Assembly: GCF_048128805.1 (NCBI RefSeq)
Contig: NC_136004.1
Location: 20,257,284-20,321,283, forward strand
DNA length: 64,000 nt
Reading direction: 5' to 3'
Source: Centroberyx gerrardi
Taxonomy: Eukaryota > Chordata > Actinopteri > Beryciformes > Berycidae
Shown here: piece by piece, positions 47,858-57,130 of the stretch
Position numbering within the stretch: the stretch's first letter is position 1
How the letters are laid out: every line of letters starts with the position of its first letter
Notes under the pieces: generated by a model
What the model saw: only the letters and a program-made list of their open reading frames with translations
The model's database searches: none
What the model was told of the DNA's origin: nothing
Program-made: the position numbers and the translations under genes

Positions 47858-50800
47858 CATGCTAGGAGTCAGCACAGACTGTTTTTCTGTGAGTTTTCTA
47901 AACTAAAGTTTGTAAATATATAACTCTGGTCTGTCTGTCTTTGTCCACCCATATTTTTCTTTCCTTGTCAAGTCTGTCATGCTTCGTCCGTCCGCATGTG
48001 TCTGTAACTGTAACTTTCTCTTCCTGTGGGTAGCAGCATTTCTAGCAGCCTCTCCATGTCATTATCAGCCTCCTGCTTGGATCAAGCAGCTTATGCAGCA
48101 GTTGAGCAGTGAGACATGCAGTCAAAACAAGCAGCACACGGCAGCTCAAACTGATGCTAAACAGAATAAGCTGTGTGATGGTTACACACACTCGCAGCGC
48201 AGTGTCTCAATCTGATGTCTCTCCCCTGTAGATCAGTCAAGCCTTGGAACACTGTCACTCCCTGAATATTGCACATCGAGACCTGAAGCCAGAGAACCTG
48301 CTCTTCAAGGATAACTCTCTGGTGAGCAGCTTGTTGTACAGAGAATAAATATACACATAAATTCACTATCTGATACTGCTATGCTTTGCTATGCTATACA
48401 CACCACACTATTAACACCACTACTAATGCCACTGCTTTTAGTTTATTCAGCACACAACATAAATCTTACAATGGAATGGAAACGTTGCTGGCCCTCAAGG
48501 TTGTGGCTACTAGTACTTTACTTTTCAGACACTTTAAGTTAAATGTTATCCTGGCTATAGTCAGAATTCGACCGAGATGGTGTCGAAATGTCTTCCAATT
48601 ACCAGTGCTGTCCTGTTGCCCAAAATCCATCCTTGCTCCAGCAACACCTTCTATGATATCCCTGTAATTTAAGCATCTGCTCTTCAAGAAACTGTTGAGT
48701 GAAACTCAAGAAACGCTCTTGGCTCCCTTGTGAGCCACATTGCTAACTGGTCTCCTTTTTCTTTTGCTCCTGCTCAGTAAAGTCAGTGAGATGTAAGGAA
48801 GTTGAGATGCTTTATAGGATATTGTCACTGATAATGTGTTTCTGTGCTTGCGCCAAATTCCACAGTCCTCACTCTTTGAGTCTCTTTTTTCCACAGGATG
48901 CTCCTGTGAAGTTGTGTGACTTTGGCTTTGCCAAGATTGACCAAGGAGACTTGATGACCCCTCAGTTCACTCCTTACTACGTAGCACCTCAGGTACAAAG
49001 CAAACATACAGCATACTTGGGTAAATGTGCACACACTCGTTTCTTAACAGATCAGGAACGGGATATGTGCTACGCTAATAAAACCCAAATGTTCGTGCCA
49101 TGATGCCGTACTTTTCAGTAGATGCAGCCATTGCTCTGATTAATCACTGCTCTTATCCCGTTTATTTCCCATTGTTTATTTCCAGGTACTTGAGGCTCAA
49201 AGAAGACACCAGAAGGAAAAATCTGGAATCATACCTACCTCACCCACTCCCTATACCTATAACAAGGTGAGACTCATGTCTATTGAACCAAATATTCTGG
49301 CCTTTTGTTACCTTCTCTCCACTAGGTACAACACCGCTGATGTTTCTCTAATTGTCTCTGTTTGATCTGATGCTGTTTTCAGGTCTGTGTCAGGCTTCTT
49401 CCAATCATCACCACTGAATATGTATGTAAAGCAAACAAAACCTAATTTTTTTAAATCTCTCTTCCCTTCCCCCTTCCCTCTCCTCCTGCAGAGCTGTGAC
49501 TTGTGGTCTCTTGGTGTGATCATCTATGTAATGCTGTGCGGCTATCCTCCATTCTATTCCAAGCACCACAGCCGCACCATCCCCAAGGACATGAGGAAGA
49601 AGATTATGACAGGCAGCTTTGACTTTCCCGAAGACGAGTGGAGCCAGATCTCTGAGATGGCCAAGGACATTGTACGCAAGTATGTCTCTCCCTTTTTCCC
49701 TCTCTGGAAACTGCATCACATAGTATGTCACACTCCGTAAACTCAGTTGTTAAACAGTCAGATCGATGAAGACCTGTAAAGCCAGATCTCAGAGATGGCC
49801 AAGGACACTGAACTCAAGTATGTCTGTCCCTCTTTCCCACTCTGAATCACATAGTATGGCATACTCTGTAAACTCGCTTGTTAAACAGTCAGATTAATGA
49901 AGACATGTAAAGCCGGAGCTCTGAGACGGCCAAGGACATCATTTGCAAATAGGTTCCTCCCTTTCACCCCAGTAGACCTGGGTGGGATTCATTAGTTGAA
50001 GCGGGCTTGTAAGATTGATTGTAGTCGTCGTTTGTGGTTCTCTGTGGTGTCACGGACTAAGACACACACACATCACATATTTGTGAAAATCGGTGCTTGT
50101 CCTACACCATTCGCTGCTGTCTCTCCTGTTTTTTGACTTGCAGTCAGACTTGAGCAAAATGTACATCCACATTTTTTTAATATCATGCCCGGGTCTTATA
50201 ATCTTTTATTCCTGTCCTTTATTGTCCCCGGCTGTCCTCCCTGCCTCCGCTCCATCCATTCTTTCTCCTCACGCTCCTCATACCGCCCACTCATTCTCCC
50301 TTACTTCCTCAATTTCTTCCTCCCATACCCCCATTCATCCTCTCCCTCCGTCACACTTGCTCATTCATCCCCTCCCTCCCCTCCCTCCCCCCAGGCTGCT
50401 GAAGGTGAAGCCAGAGGAGAGGCTGACTATTGAGGGAGTCTTGGCTCACCCTTGGCTCAACTGCACCGAGGCCCTGGATAACGTGTTGCCCTCCGCTCAG
50501 ATGATGATGGACAAGGTGGGTGTGACGTTAAAGCTGCTACATCTATTTTTTTTTTAACATCAATATATCATTGTCAAATTAATTGTTATATCTTGGTATA
50601 ATTACCATCAACGAATGAGAACATGGTTCGATTGGCAGCCTCCATTTCACGCCAATGTTATGGTTAGATTATTGCTAGTATTTCTCAAAACTTAGACCAC
50701 AATTCCCACGTAAACCCTGTTACATCCTGACACAAAGAGGATGTTGCCACTTGCTCTGTTTGCACTAGAAGAACAATGTCCCTCTTCTTGTTTTGTGCTG

Positions 50801-51153
50801 GAAAGCAATCTTCCTTATTGCTGTAAAGTAATCCAGCAGAAATCTGACCCGCTGGTAGAGGCTGCCAGTCTTCTCGGTAATGGTCTTGTTTGTTTAAGGT
50901 AATTACACTAATGAATCAAAATTAAATTGGTAATGATTTATTGATTTTAAGACGCTACATGTAGCACCTTTTAAGATAGTGACGCGTCGGTCACTAGGGA
51001 CTTCATTAGTTGAGATGGTCCGGGGAACGTCCCAGTGACTGAAAAAGTCCCTATTTTTAACCTTGGATTAAAAGAGAGTGTCACACCTGACTGGTTGTAA
51101 GGATTCAATCTCATCTCACTCATTCTAATCTCACTGGCTTGATATCTCTCTCT

Positions 51154-51228
<75 letters not shown>

Positions 51229-54200
51229 TCTCTCTCTGTCTCTTTCTCTCACTCTGTCTGTCTCATTCTCTATCTCTCTCCTTCTCTTGCACATGAACAA
51301 TCAACCACATCTCTCCAACCTTTTTTGCTTTTCACCACTGTTAGCTGCTCTTTACTGACCCCATTCATGAATAGATGGTTTTCCTGAATGAACTGACCAG
51401 CAGAGGCCGCTGTTGGAAAGGAAAGTTAGTTAGGAAAGTTACTATCACTTATAGCCCATGTTTAGTTCCCCTTCCTCCTTCTCATTCTGCCTTTTCCCTC
51501 CTCATTTCCTGTTTTACACTCCCCCACCTGCTCCCCGTCTCTCTCCCTCCTCCATCCTCCCCCTCCCCATCTCTCTCCCTCCTCCATCCTCCCCCTCCTC
51601 CCTCCCAGGCGGTAGTAGCAGGTATCCAGCAGGCCCATGCAGAGCAGCTGGCTAACATGAGGATCCAGGATCTGAACGTCAGCCTGAAGCCTCTAAACTC
51701 TGTCAACAACCCAATCCTCAGGAAGCGGAAACTACTAGGGTATGATAATTAATTGACTAACCAAATAAAGACGTAGTGTTGGACGGACTATTTAATTTGT
51801 CTGTAGTTTGTCAGTGTGACTGGGTAACTGCCCATCTGGCTCAATGACACTGCTCGTTTATCCCATCTTGTTATATGAGAAAGTGATAGAACCTTAATGC
51901 AGTTTGTATGTGTATTTGCAGCTGTAGTCTTTGAAGCCATGGTTCTAGTTAAATTTCACTGACAAGGCAGCTCAACGAGGGTGCAGTGAGAATGTTTTGT
52001 CTGATGTTTCCATCTCCCCTCCCTTAGCAATGTATCCGTCAGTGATAAATCTAATCTAAAACCTCATTTTTTTCAGTTGCTATTCTGAGAAAGGGCTCTT
52101 GCCCCCTGTGTAGCCTGTGTAGCCTTAGGCATTATGTATTTCCGTGGTCCATGTCTTTGAAAAATTATCAAAGTTTGATTTAAAACATGTTTGTGTGTTC
52201 CAGCCCCAAGCCCAGTGATGGTTTCTTCATCCATGACCCGGAGAACGGAGGGGAAGACTCCAACGTAGCGCTGGAGAAACTACGAGACGTCATCGCACAG
52301 TGTATACTACCACAAGCTGGTCAGTAAACACACGTGTACGCAAGCATACAGACCCACTGAAATTGACACTGAATCCATCACTGATGTTTATAAAATTTTA
52401 ACTGACTAGACTAAAAATAGATGTGCACCCAGCACTGAAGAAAGGATTGCTCAAGCACTAACAGACTGCTCATGTACAGACTGCTCATATCCACACGCTG
52501 TGTACCCTTTTGCATATTTTGACATGAGAATACACTGGTATGATTTGCTGTAATAAAATGCATAATAGAAGCTGTAACTACCGTTCTCTTCAAGTGACTT
52601 TGGCTTAACACATTGTCTAGTAATGTGGAATGTGTCTTCAGTAGGCAATTATTTCCACTGGACAAAGAAGCGCTTTGTATGTCAGAGACCAAAACAAAAA
52701 CACAATAATGAAACTGCCATGGTGTGCCAGAGTGTCAAATATATATCCCAGAATTGTACTCTTTGACACAGGTTAAGTAATATAAACGTAAAAAATGAAA
52801 AGACAAACTACAAGAGTCAAATAGCCTTGGAGAGAAAATGTCTTCTGAAGTAATGTTGTTGTTTGTCCAGGAGAGAATGAGGATGAGAAGCTGAACGAGG
52901 TGATGCATGAAGCCTGGAGGTTCAATCGGGACTGTAAACTACTGAGAGACGGCCTGCAGGGGCTCAGCTGGGACGGTCAGTACCTGTGTTTCATCTTGTC
53001 CATGCCTACCAGAAGCCTTTATATCTCTATTTTTTCTGTCTAATTGCAACATGCCACAAAAGTCATTATGTCACCCATGTGCGTCACACATTGAGCCATT
53101 TGTTGTAAATGATGGTAATTATCAAATTCTTCAATTTTCCTGTGTTTCTTTGTTTGTGAAAGTCAGAGAAAACATAATTTCTGTTATTGTGGTCGCGTTT
53201 GAGAGTAAACTAAGGGCATGGTCACGCTATTTTGCCTTAAATACCAGCACCTTTCTTACATGAAGGACATTGGAGAGTGGCTGCAAGGCGCACAGAAAGC
53301 AGCCTCTTTAGAAAGACGCTATGCCTGATGTCTTTTTAGGCAGAGCAGAGTGCTTTCTAATGGAAGTGTATTGCATTTGTCTTGAAAAAAATTTCACCAG
53401 GCTTTCTCTTGAGATCTTTTCTCGCTATTATGTGATCTATCTCTTCTCGTTATGATGTTTCGTCATTATTATGAGAAAAGGATCACAAGGCTGAAGTTGG
53501 TTTCTGATTCACAGCTTCTTATTCATGGGTTATGGAAAAATTTAAGGGGAAACCTAACTCTGGTTCCTCAGATAGCTGTAAAACATGTCAGTACACACAT
53601 TTTTCACTTCAGCTATGTAGAATAATATAACATTTAACATCATTCAGTTAAATTATGTTTTGTATCAATAAATATGACATAGGTAGTCACCATAATCATT
53701 GTTTTCAGTCTAGAATCCACTTATAAAACAACTGATTTTTAACACAGGGCATCTGTCAATTTTTGTGGCCCAAAATGCTTTAACCTTGGATATGATGATA
53801 CAAATTGGCAATTGACAGTACAGCAATATGGCATAACTTTGACAAAGTGTTGATGAACAGAGGAGCCATGTTTCAGCTGTCCAGAACAGCATGAACTCTG
53901 CACTGGCCTGAAGTCTGTTCCCTTGGAGTGTAGGAATCCCTTTTGACCTCAAAGAGCTGCGGTTTGCCTGGCCCAAAAACATTTAACCCTTCAAAAGCCT
54001 CTGTCAGTTTGCTCACAGCACCATTTTTGGCATCAGATTTGAGACGGGGAAACTTAATCAGGTCAGGCTGGAAAACCAATGCCATCCAGCAGTGCTTGAG
54101 TCTCTCTTTTATAGGACATCTGTCATATTGGCCCAAAAGGATTTAGCCCTTCATATGATGCCACAAACTTGCAACCAAGGGCACAACAGTCTGATATTAT

Positions 54201-56825
54201 TTCAGCATGACATACTGCCTTCAGAATGATAGTATTGGAAATCTATCACATATTGGAACAATATTTCTAGGTCAAACTCCCTTTGGGCCAGGCTACAAAA
54301 AAATTGTTCCAAAATAATTTAACCCATATATTTTTTGGCTGAAAACATTGATAAGATTATGGTGACTACCTATGTCAAAGTTATTGATATATTGGTTAAA
54401 ATTGGATATTGGTTAAAATATGTTAATCTGCATAGTAGAAAATGTGTGTTTTGACATGTTTTAGGGGGTGAGAAACAGACTTACATGTCTCCTTAAAATT
54501 TCCTTTAATTCACAAATAAGAGGCTGCAAATCAGAACCCAGTTTCAGCCTTGTAATCACATAATAACAAGAAAAGATCTCATTATTACGAGAGAACCTGG
54601 CAAAATATATTTTCAAGATGAATGCAATATGTTTGTGTACTTCGTAAATTCGAGAACGACTAGATTTTTAAGGTGAATGTACCACATGGACCGTTTTTTT
54701 TGTAAAGCCGACCAATCACAACAAAGAAGTGGTGCGTCATGGTACACTGGCAGCCTTCAGATTACAACAGCCAGAATGAAAAAGGAGAAAGTACCAGTAG
54801 GAAAGTTGGGAGTAGTTGTTGATCTGATCATGAAGAGTCAGTATGGAGTGTGTTGGTTGTGTCGTAGTTTCTGGTGCGTGTTACAAAGTTGGACATGAGT
54901 ACTGTTTACTGATAGTGGCAGCTACTGCAACTGGTTGTTATGGAAACAGTGTGCCGCATGACCTGCTTCTTCAAATTATGAGCACAGAATACAGTTGAGG
55001 CAGTTGCTTTTTCCAAAACAAAAAAAAAGCAGATTATTTTTTAACAAATGTCAGTTACAAAGTTAACGATACAACTTTGAGAATATCTCTAGCAGTGATG
55101 GGCGTCTGCAGTTTTTGCTACATTTCTCAAAGGGAGGCATGCACATTTGTTGCATATTACAGTTTTTTACGATCGCTAGCAAGCGTTTTTCAATACTTAT
55201 AATACTTTTTCTAAACTCTTCACACACCAACTCACCTACAACACACAGTTGGCAAAACAGTTAATTTTATGGTCAAAATCACATATTGTAAACTAAACAC
55301 CAACACTAATTTTCAAAATGCAAGAATACTTTGTCAAAATACACTAACTCTACCAAAACACTGCAAACATGTCTCAAAATCAAATAATTCTTTCAAAACT
55401 CTAGCACATGTTTTCTTCCAACAGGAACATTTAGTCAATCACAGCACAATGACATACAAAATACTAACAGCAGATGATATTACAGACAATGCATCACTTT
55501 ACATGTGTCAGTTCTACCCTTATACAATAGACAGTATATTGATAGTCAATTGTTTTTCGCACTGCAGTTTCTTTTGAAGTCACTCTACATTTTTCTTTTG
55601 TTGAGTGTAGTAAATGTACGCATTTTTATCTTCTTTTTTGCAAACATTCTATATCAAAAGTGAATGACTCAGCTTTACTTTATAGAATGTACAGTATATG
55701 AAAAAGGAATAAGTGACAGAATTGCTGCAGTAAAGCCTTTACAGTATTTGCAATAGGAAATTACTGCAAGAGATCAACAAAAATCTGCAATATAGCTGCT
55801 GGTTACAGTTGTGTAAAAATAAAATATACAAAAAGAGAAAGGCACAGAAGAAAAAAAAAGAAAAATACACAGTCCTTTTCTAATCTACCCGGTCTTCTGC
55901 ATTTGGCCACATGTTCTCGTCCACATCACTCCTTATATTTTCTCTGGCTATGCACCATGGGAAGTATCTTTTGGCGTGCCTTATCCACCCCTGGCAGTGT
56001 TCAGCTGTGATTGGTCTATTTGCATAACTTCAATCAGCTGTTTCTTACGTAATAGCAATAAAAAAATATAGGACATATATTTGTGTTTCAATATACAATG
56101 TGAACTGCTGTTCACTTCAACTGTAGCCTATAAGTTAGGTTTAGAACATGAGGTTATCTGTTCTGACATACAGTGTGAAAGCAATTGTAAATTTGGCAGT
56201 AAAAATCCATAGTTTTGGTCTTGGTTGAGCTTGTGTGTAAAAGAAATTCAAGAGTTTTTAAAATGTGTTCACTGAATGCATTTTGTGTCAAAGGAACAAG
56301 AAATGTGTTAATGGTATGGCCCACAACAGACCAATGTTGTGCTAACTGTGTTAAGAGTTATGGAAATGTGACTACAGAACTGATAAAAGGTTGCTAGCAA
56401 TCGTAAAAAACTGTAACACATGACATTGTCTGCCACATATTGGGCAACAGCTGAAATAATCACTTAGAAGTTAAAATGTAAACAAGGACAAACGAGGACA
56501 AGAAGAAACTCATCTCACCTCAAGTGATTTCACTAGCTGCAATTACCATACCAAATAACCGATTATTCACTGTCTCCTTTACATTCATTTAGCTGTGATG
56601 GCTCCTCTTGAAAATTACCCGGCACATCATCTGACCTTATTGCTCAGCCTGCCACAAAAAATATCAATTATATTACAGCACAGTTGTCCATATCATGAAA
56701 TAAATAAACAAGCAAGAGCAAATCTGGAAGTGATCCTGGAATGGGCCAAGGAGCGAACCTGGATCTCGGAACCAAAATTTCCCCCATAAAAAAATATACA
56801 GGAAACAGTGTTGATTAATGAATAT

Positions 56826-56888
<63 letters not shown>

Positions 56889-57130
56889 GTCTCCATGTTT
56901 AAAAACTAATTGATAATGGAACAAGTGAAAAAGACAGGTGGCTATTATTGGGATGAATTGTTGAATTGTTTGCTTGTTCATTCAGTTGTTGTTTTTTACC
57001 TAGTTTTTAAACTCTCTTCCTCTTTTTTGTTTCAGGAAGAGCCTTTTCTGACAAAGTCGACCGTTTGAAGTTGGCTGAGATCGTGAAACAGGCCATCGAA
57101 GAGAAGACGAATCTCCAAGAATCTCATTAG
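38677..57130 (+). CDS. mapkapk5: MAP kinase-activated protein kinase 5 (PRAK/MK5), complete, 14 coding exons
   Basis: Ser/Thr kinase of the CaMK/MAPKAPK group, activated in the family by p38 and by ERK3/ERK4, shuttling between nucleus and cytoplasm. Exons: 38677-38712, 40903-40976, 45176-45251, 47435-47532, 47684-47792, 48232-48321, 48897-48992, 49186-49266, 49492-49679, 50395-50515, 51609-51739, 52204-52319, 52871-52975, 57036-57130. They sum to 1416 nt (471 residues), the human length within two residues. The ATG has a strong context (accaccATG). Visible: Gly loop LGAGISGPV (28-36), catalytic Lys51, HRDLKPEN with Asp148, DFG Asp169, activation-loop Thr182 in LMTPQF, a C-terminal NLS RKRK (361-364) and the ERK3/4-binding C-terminal part. 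Intact and presumably active. Confidence 0.98.
38713..40902 (+). other. mapkapk5 intron 1
   Basis: 2.2 kb with no exon. A short AT tract at 39837-39853. Nothing else recognised. Confidence 0.6.
40903..40976 (+). CDS. mapkapk5: mapkapk5 exon 2: N-lobe start and Gly loop
   Basis: ETSILEEYNINWTQKLGAGI then SGPV. Contains the ATP-binding glycine-rich loop. Donor gtgagc, followed 14 bases later by a (GT)n tract. Confidence 0.97.
40990..41055. repeat. (GT)n followed by (GA)n microsatellite
   Basis: About 20 GT units then a GA run, directly after mapkapk5 exon 2. Confidence 0.95.
42728..42870 (+). mobile_element. degenerate tRNA-derived SINE
   Basis: A B-box-like GGCTCAAATCC is followed by ACCTTTTCCGCGCGTCATCC, a CTCTCTCTCC run and a CTTCACTCTCGACTG..AAAG end. 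This order (tRNA head, then GCRTGTCATCC-like and CT-rich body) is common in teleost SINEs. Confidence 0.55.
45176..45251 (+). CDS. mapkapk5: mapkapk5 exon 3: catalytic lysine
   Basis: RVCVKKSSQERLALKILIDR then PKARNE. ALK carries the ATP-anchoring Lys51. Acceptor ctccacag, donor gttaga. Confidence 0.97.
45408..45606 (+). repeat. intronic duplicated segment, copy A (intron 3)
   Basis: Shares TTTTTCTTTCCTT, GTGCTTCGTCTGTC, CAGCCTCTCCATGTCATTA, GATCAAGCAGCTTAT.CAGCA and CAAAACAAGCA in the same order with 47951-48140 in intron 5. Confidence 0.75.
47435..47532 (+). CDS. mapkapk5: mapkapk5 exon 4
   Basis: VRLHMMCATHPNIVQILEVY then ANSVQFPHESSPR: helix C region and strands 4-5 of the kinase N-lobe. 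Acceptor catgcag, donor gtgagg. Confidence 0.97.
47684..47792 (+). CDS. mapkapk5: mapkapk5 exon 5: hinge MEMMEGGELF
   Basis: ARLLIVMEMMEGGELFHRIS then QHRHFTEKMASQVTKQ: hinge and helix D/E. The donor gtatac merges straight into a (CA)n tract. Confidence 0.97.
47793..47853. repeat. (CA)n microsatellite abutting the exon 5 donor
   Basis: About 28 CA units starting three bases after the exon. Confidence 0.95.
47951..48140 (+). repeat. intronic duplicated segment, copy B (intron 5)
   Basis: Second copy of the 45408-45606 segment, about 80% similar by eye, same orientation, 2.5 kb apart. Confidence 0.75.
48232..48321 (+). CDS. mapkapk5: mapkapk5 exon 6: catalytic loop
   Basis: ISQALEHCHSLNIAHRDLKP then ENLLFKDNSL. 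HRD Asp148 and Asn153 of the catalytic loop are present. Confidence 0.98.
48897..48992 (+). CDS. mapkapk5: mapkapk5 exon 7: DFG and activation loop
   Basis: DAPVKLCDFGFAKIDQGDLM then TPQFTPYYVAPQ. DFG Asp169 and the p38-phosphorylated Thr182 are conserved. Confidence 0.98.
49186..49266 (+). CDS. mapkapk5: mapkapk5 exon 8
   Basis: VLEAQRRHQKEKSGIIPTSP then TPYTYNK, the insertion after the activation loop typical of MAPKAPKs. Phase 0 on both sides. Confidence 0.97.
49492..49679 (+). CDS. mapkapk5: mapkapk5 exon 9: kinase C-lobe
   Basis: SCDLWSLGVIIYVMLCGYPP ... IPKDMRKKIMTGSFDFPEDE ... ISEMAKDIVRK. Donor gtatgt. Its last ~40 bases and donor region are repeated twice in the following intron. 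Confidence 0.97.
49629..49965 (+). repeat. tandem triplication of the exon 9 3' end and donor
   Basis: Copy 1 is the real exon end (GCCAGATCTCTGAGATGGCC at 49643) with its intron start. Copy 2 (GCCAGATCTCAGAGATGGCC at 49781) lies 138 bases on and copy 3 (GCCGGAGCTCTGAGACGGCC at 49912) 131 bases further. The intronic filler CTTGTTAAACAGTCAGAT..ATGAAGAC also repeats. Copies 2 and 3 carry stops (CTGTAAAGC, ATGTAAAGC), so they are pseudo-exon ends. Confidence 0.9.
50395..50515 (+). CDS. mapkapk5: mapkapk5 exon 10: end of kinase domain
   Basis: LLKVKPEERLTIEGVLAHPW then LNCTEALDNVLPSAQMMMDK. RLTIEGVL.HPW closes the kinase fold. Acceptor preceded by a long C/T tract. Confidence 0.97.
50527..50974. 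mobile_element. MITE with long inverted ends
   Basis: Left GTTAAAGCTGCTACATCTAT and right GCTACATGTAGCACCTTTTA are inverted, and similarity continues inward for about 120 bases (GGTAATTACACTAA / GGTATAATTACC, AGGCTGCCAG / TTGGCAGCCTCC). No transposase. In mapkapk5 intron 10; a truncated relative lies at 6585-6850. Confidence 0.7.
51150..51250. repeat. (CT)n microsatellite
   Basis: Long CT tract with a few GTCTC interruptions in mapkapk5 intron 10; the opposite-strand Arg-Glu frame is an artefact. Confidence 0.95.
51609..51739 (+). CDS. mapkapk5: mapkapk5 exon 11: regulatory helix and NLS
   Basis: AVVAGIQQAHAEQLANMRIQ, LNVSLKPLNSVNN and the basic NLS RKRKLL. The MRIQDL..SLKPL stretch matches human closely. 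Confidence 0.97.
52204..52319 (+). CDS. mapkapk5: mapkapk5 exon 12
   Basis: PKPSDGFFIHDPENGGEDSN then VALEKLRDVIAQCILPQA. The start differs from human (TKPKDSVYIHDHENGAEDSN), the rest is nearly identical. Confidence 0.96.
52871..52975 (+). CDS. mapkapk5: mapkapk5 exon 13
   Basis: GENEDEKLNEVMHEAWRFNR then DCKLLRDGLQGLSWD. C-terminal region that in MK5 binds ERK3/ERK4. Donor gtcagt. Confidence 0.96.
53366..54629. mobile_element. long-inverted-repeat (foldback) element
   Basis: About 330-350 bases at each end are inverted copies. Left has GAGATCTTTTCTCGCTATTA, ATCACAAGGCTGAA, AAAACATGTCAGTACACAC and GACATAGGTAGTCACCATAA. The right end read in reverse has GAGATCTTTTCTTGTTATTA, ATTACAAGGCTGAA, AAAACATGTCAAAACACAC and GACATAGGTAGTCACCATAA. 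The middle holds several copies of GGCCCAAAA...TTTAACCC. No transposase frame. In mapkapk5 intron 13. Confidence 0.8.
55160..56413. mobile_element. Tc1/mariner (IS630)-type element, degenerate
   Basis: Left CAGTTTTTTACGATCGCTAG and right CTAGCAATCGTAAAAAACTG are inverted repeats differing at one base and extend a further three bases (23 bp each). TA dinucleotides flank both ends, the Tc1/mariner target. The 1.25-kb length fits a single-gene element. A transposase C-terminus is readable on the minus strand (next entry). Confidence 0.8.
55880..55996 (-). pseudogene. IS630/Tc1-like transposase C-terminal remnant
   Basis: Reads CQGWIRHAKRYFPWCIAREN then IRSDVDENMWPNAEDRVD and stop. This resembles the end of fish IS630-like transposases (WIRHARRFFPRCLARENI..DVDE.LWP). 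No intact upstream frame with the catalytic DDE residues was seen, so the element is inactive. Confidence 0.65.
56620..56815 (+). repeat. dispersed repeat, copy B
   Basis: Same ordered words as 16618-16840 (CTTATTGCTCAGCCTGCC, TTACAGCACAG, TATCATGAAATAAATA, TGATCCTGGAATGGGCC, CAGGAAACA). It is followed by an AT microsatellite. Confidence 0.65.
56827..56885. repeat. (AT)n microsatellite
   Basis: Almost pure AT tract of about 29 units in mapkapk5 intron 13. Confidence 0.97.
57036..57130 (+). CDS. mapkapk5: mapkapk5 last coding exon
   Basis: GRAFSDKVDRLKLAEIVKQA then IEEKTNLQESH and TAG. Matches human GRGFTDKVDRLKLAEIVKQV. Acceptor tttgtttcag. Confidence 0.97.

Noticed and set aside
53710..54146. 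Open frames on both strands in mapkapk5 intron 13
   Set aside because: They lie inside the foldback element and show no domain or conserved motif.
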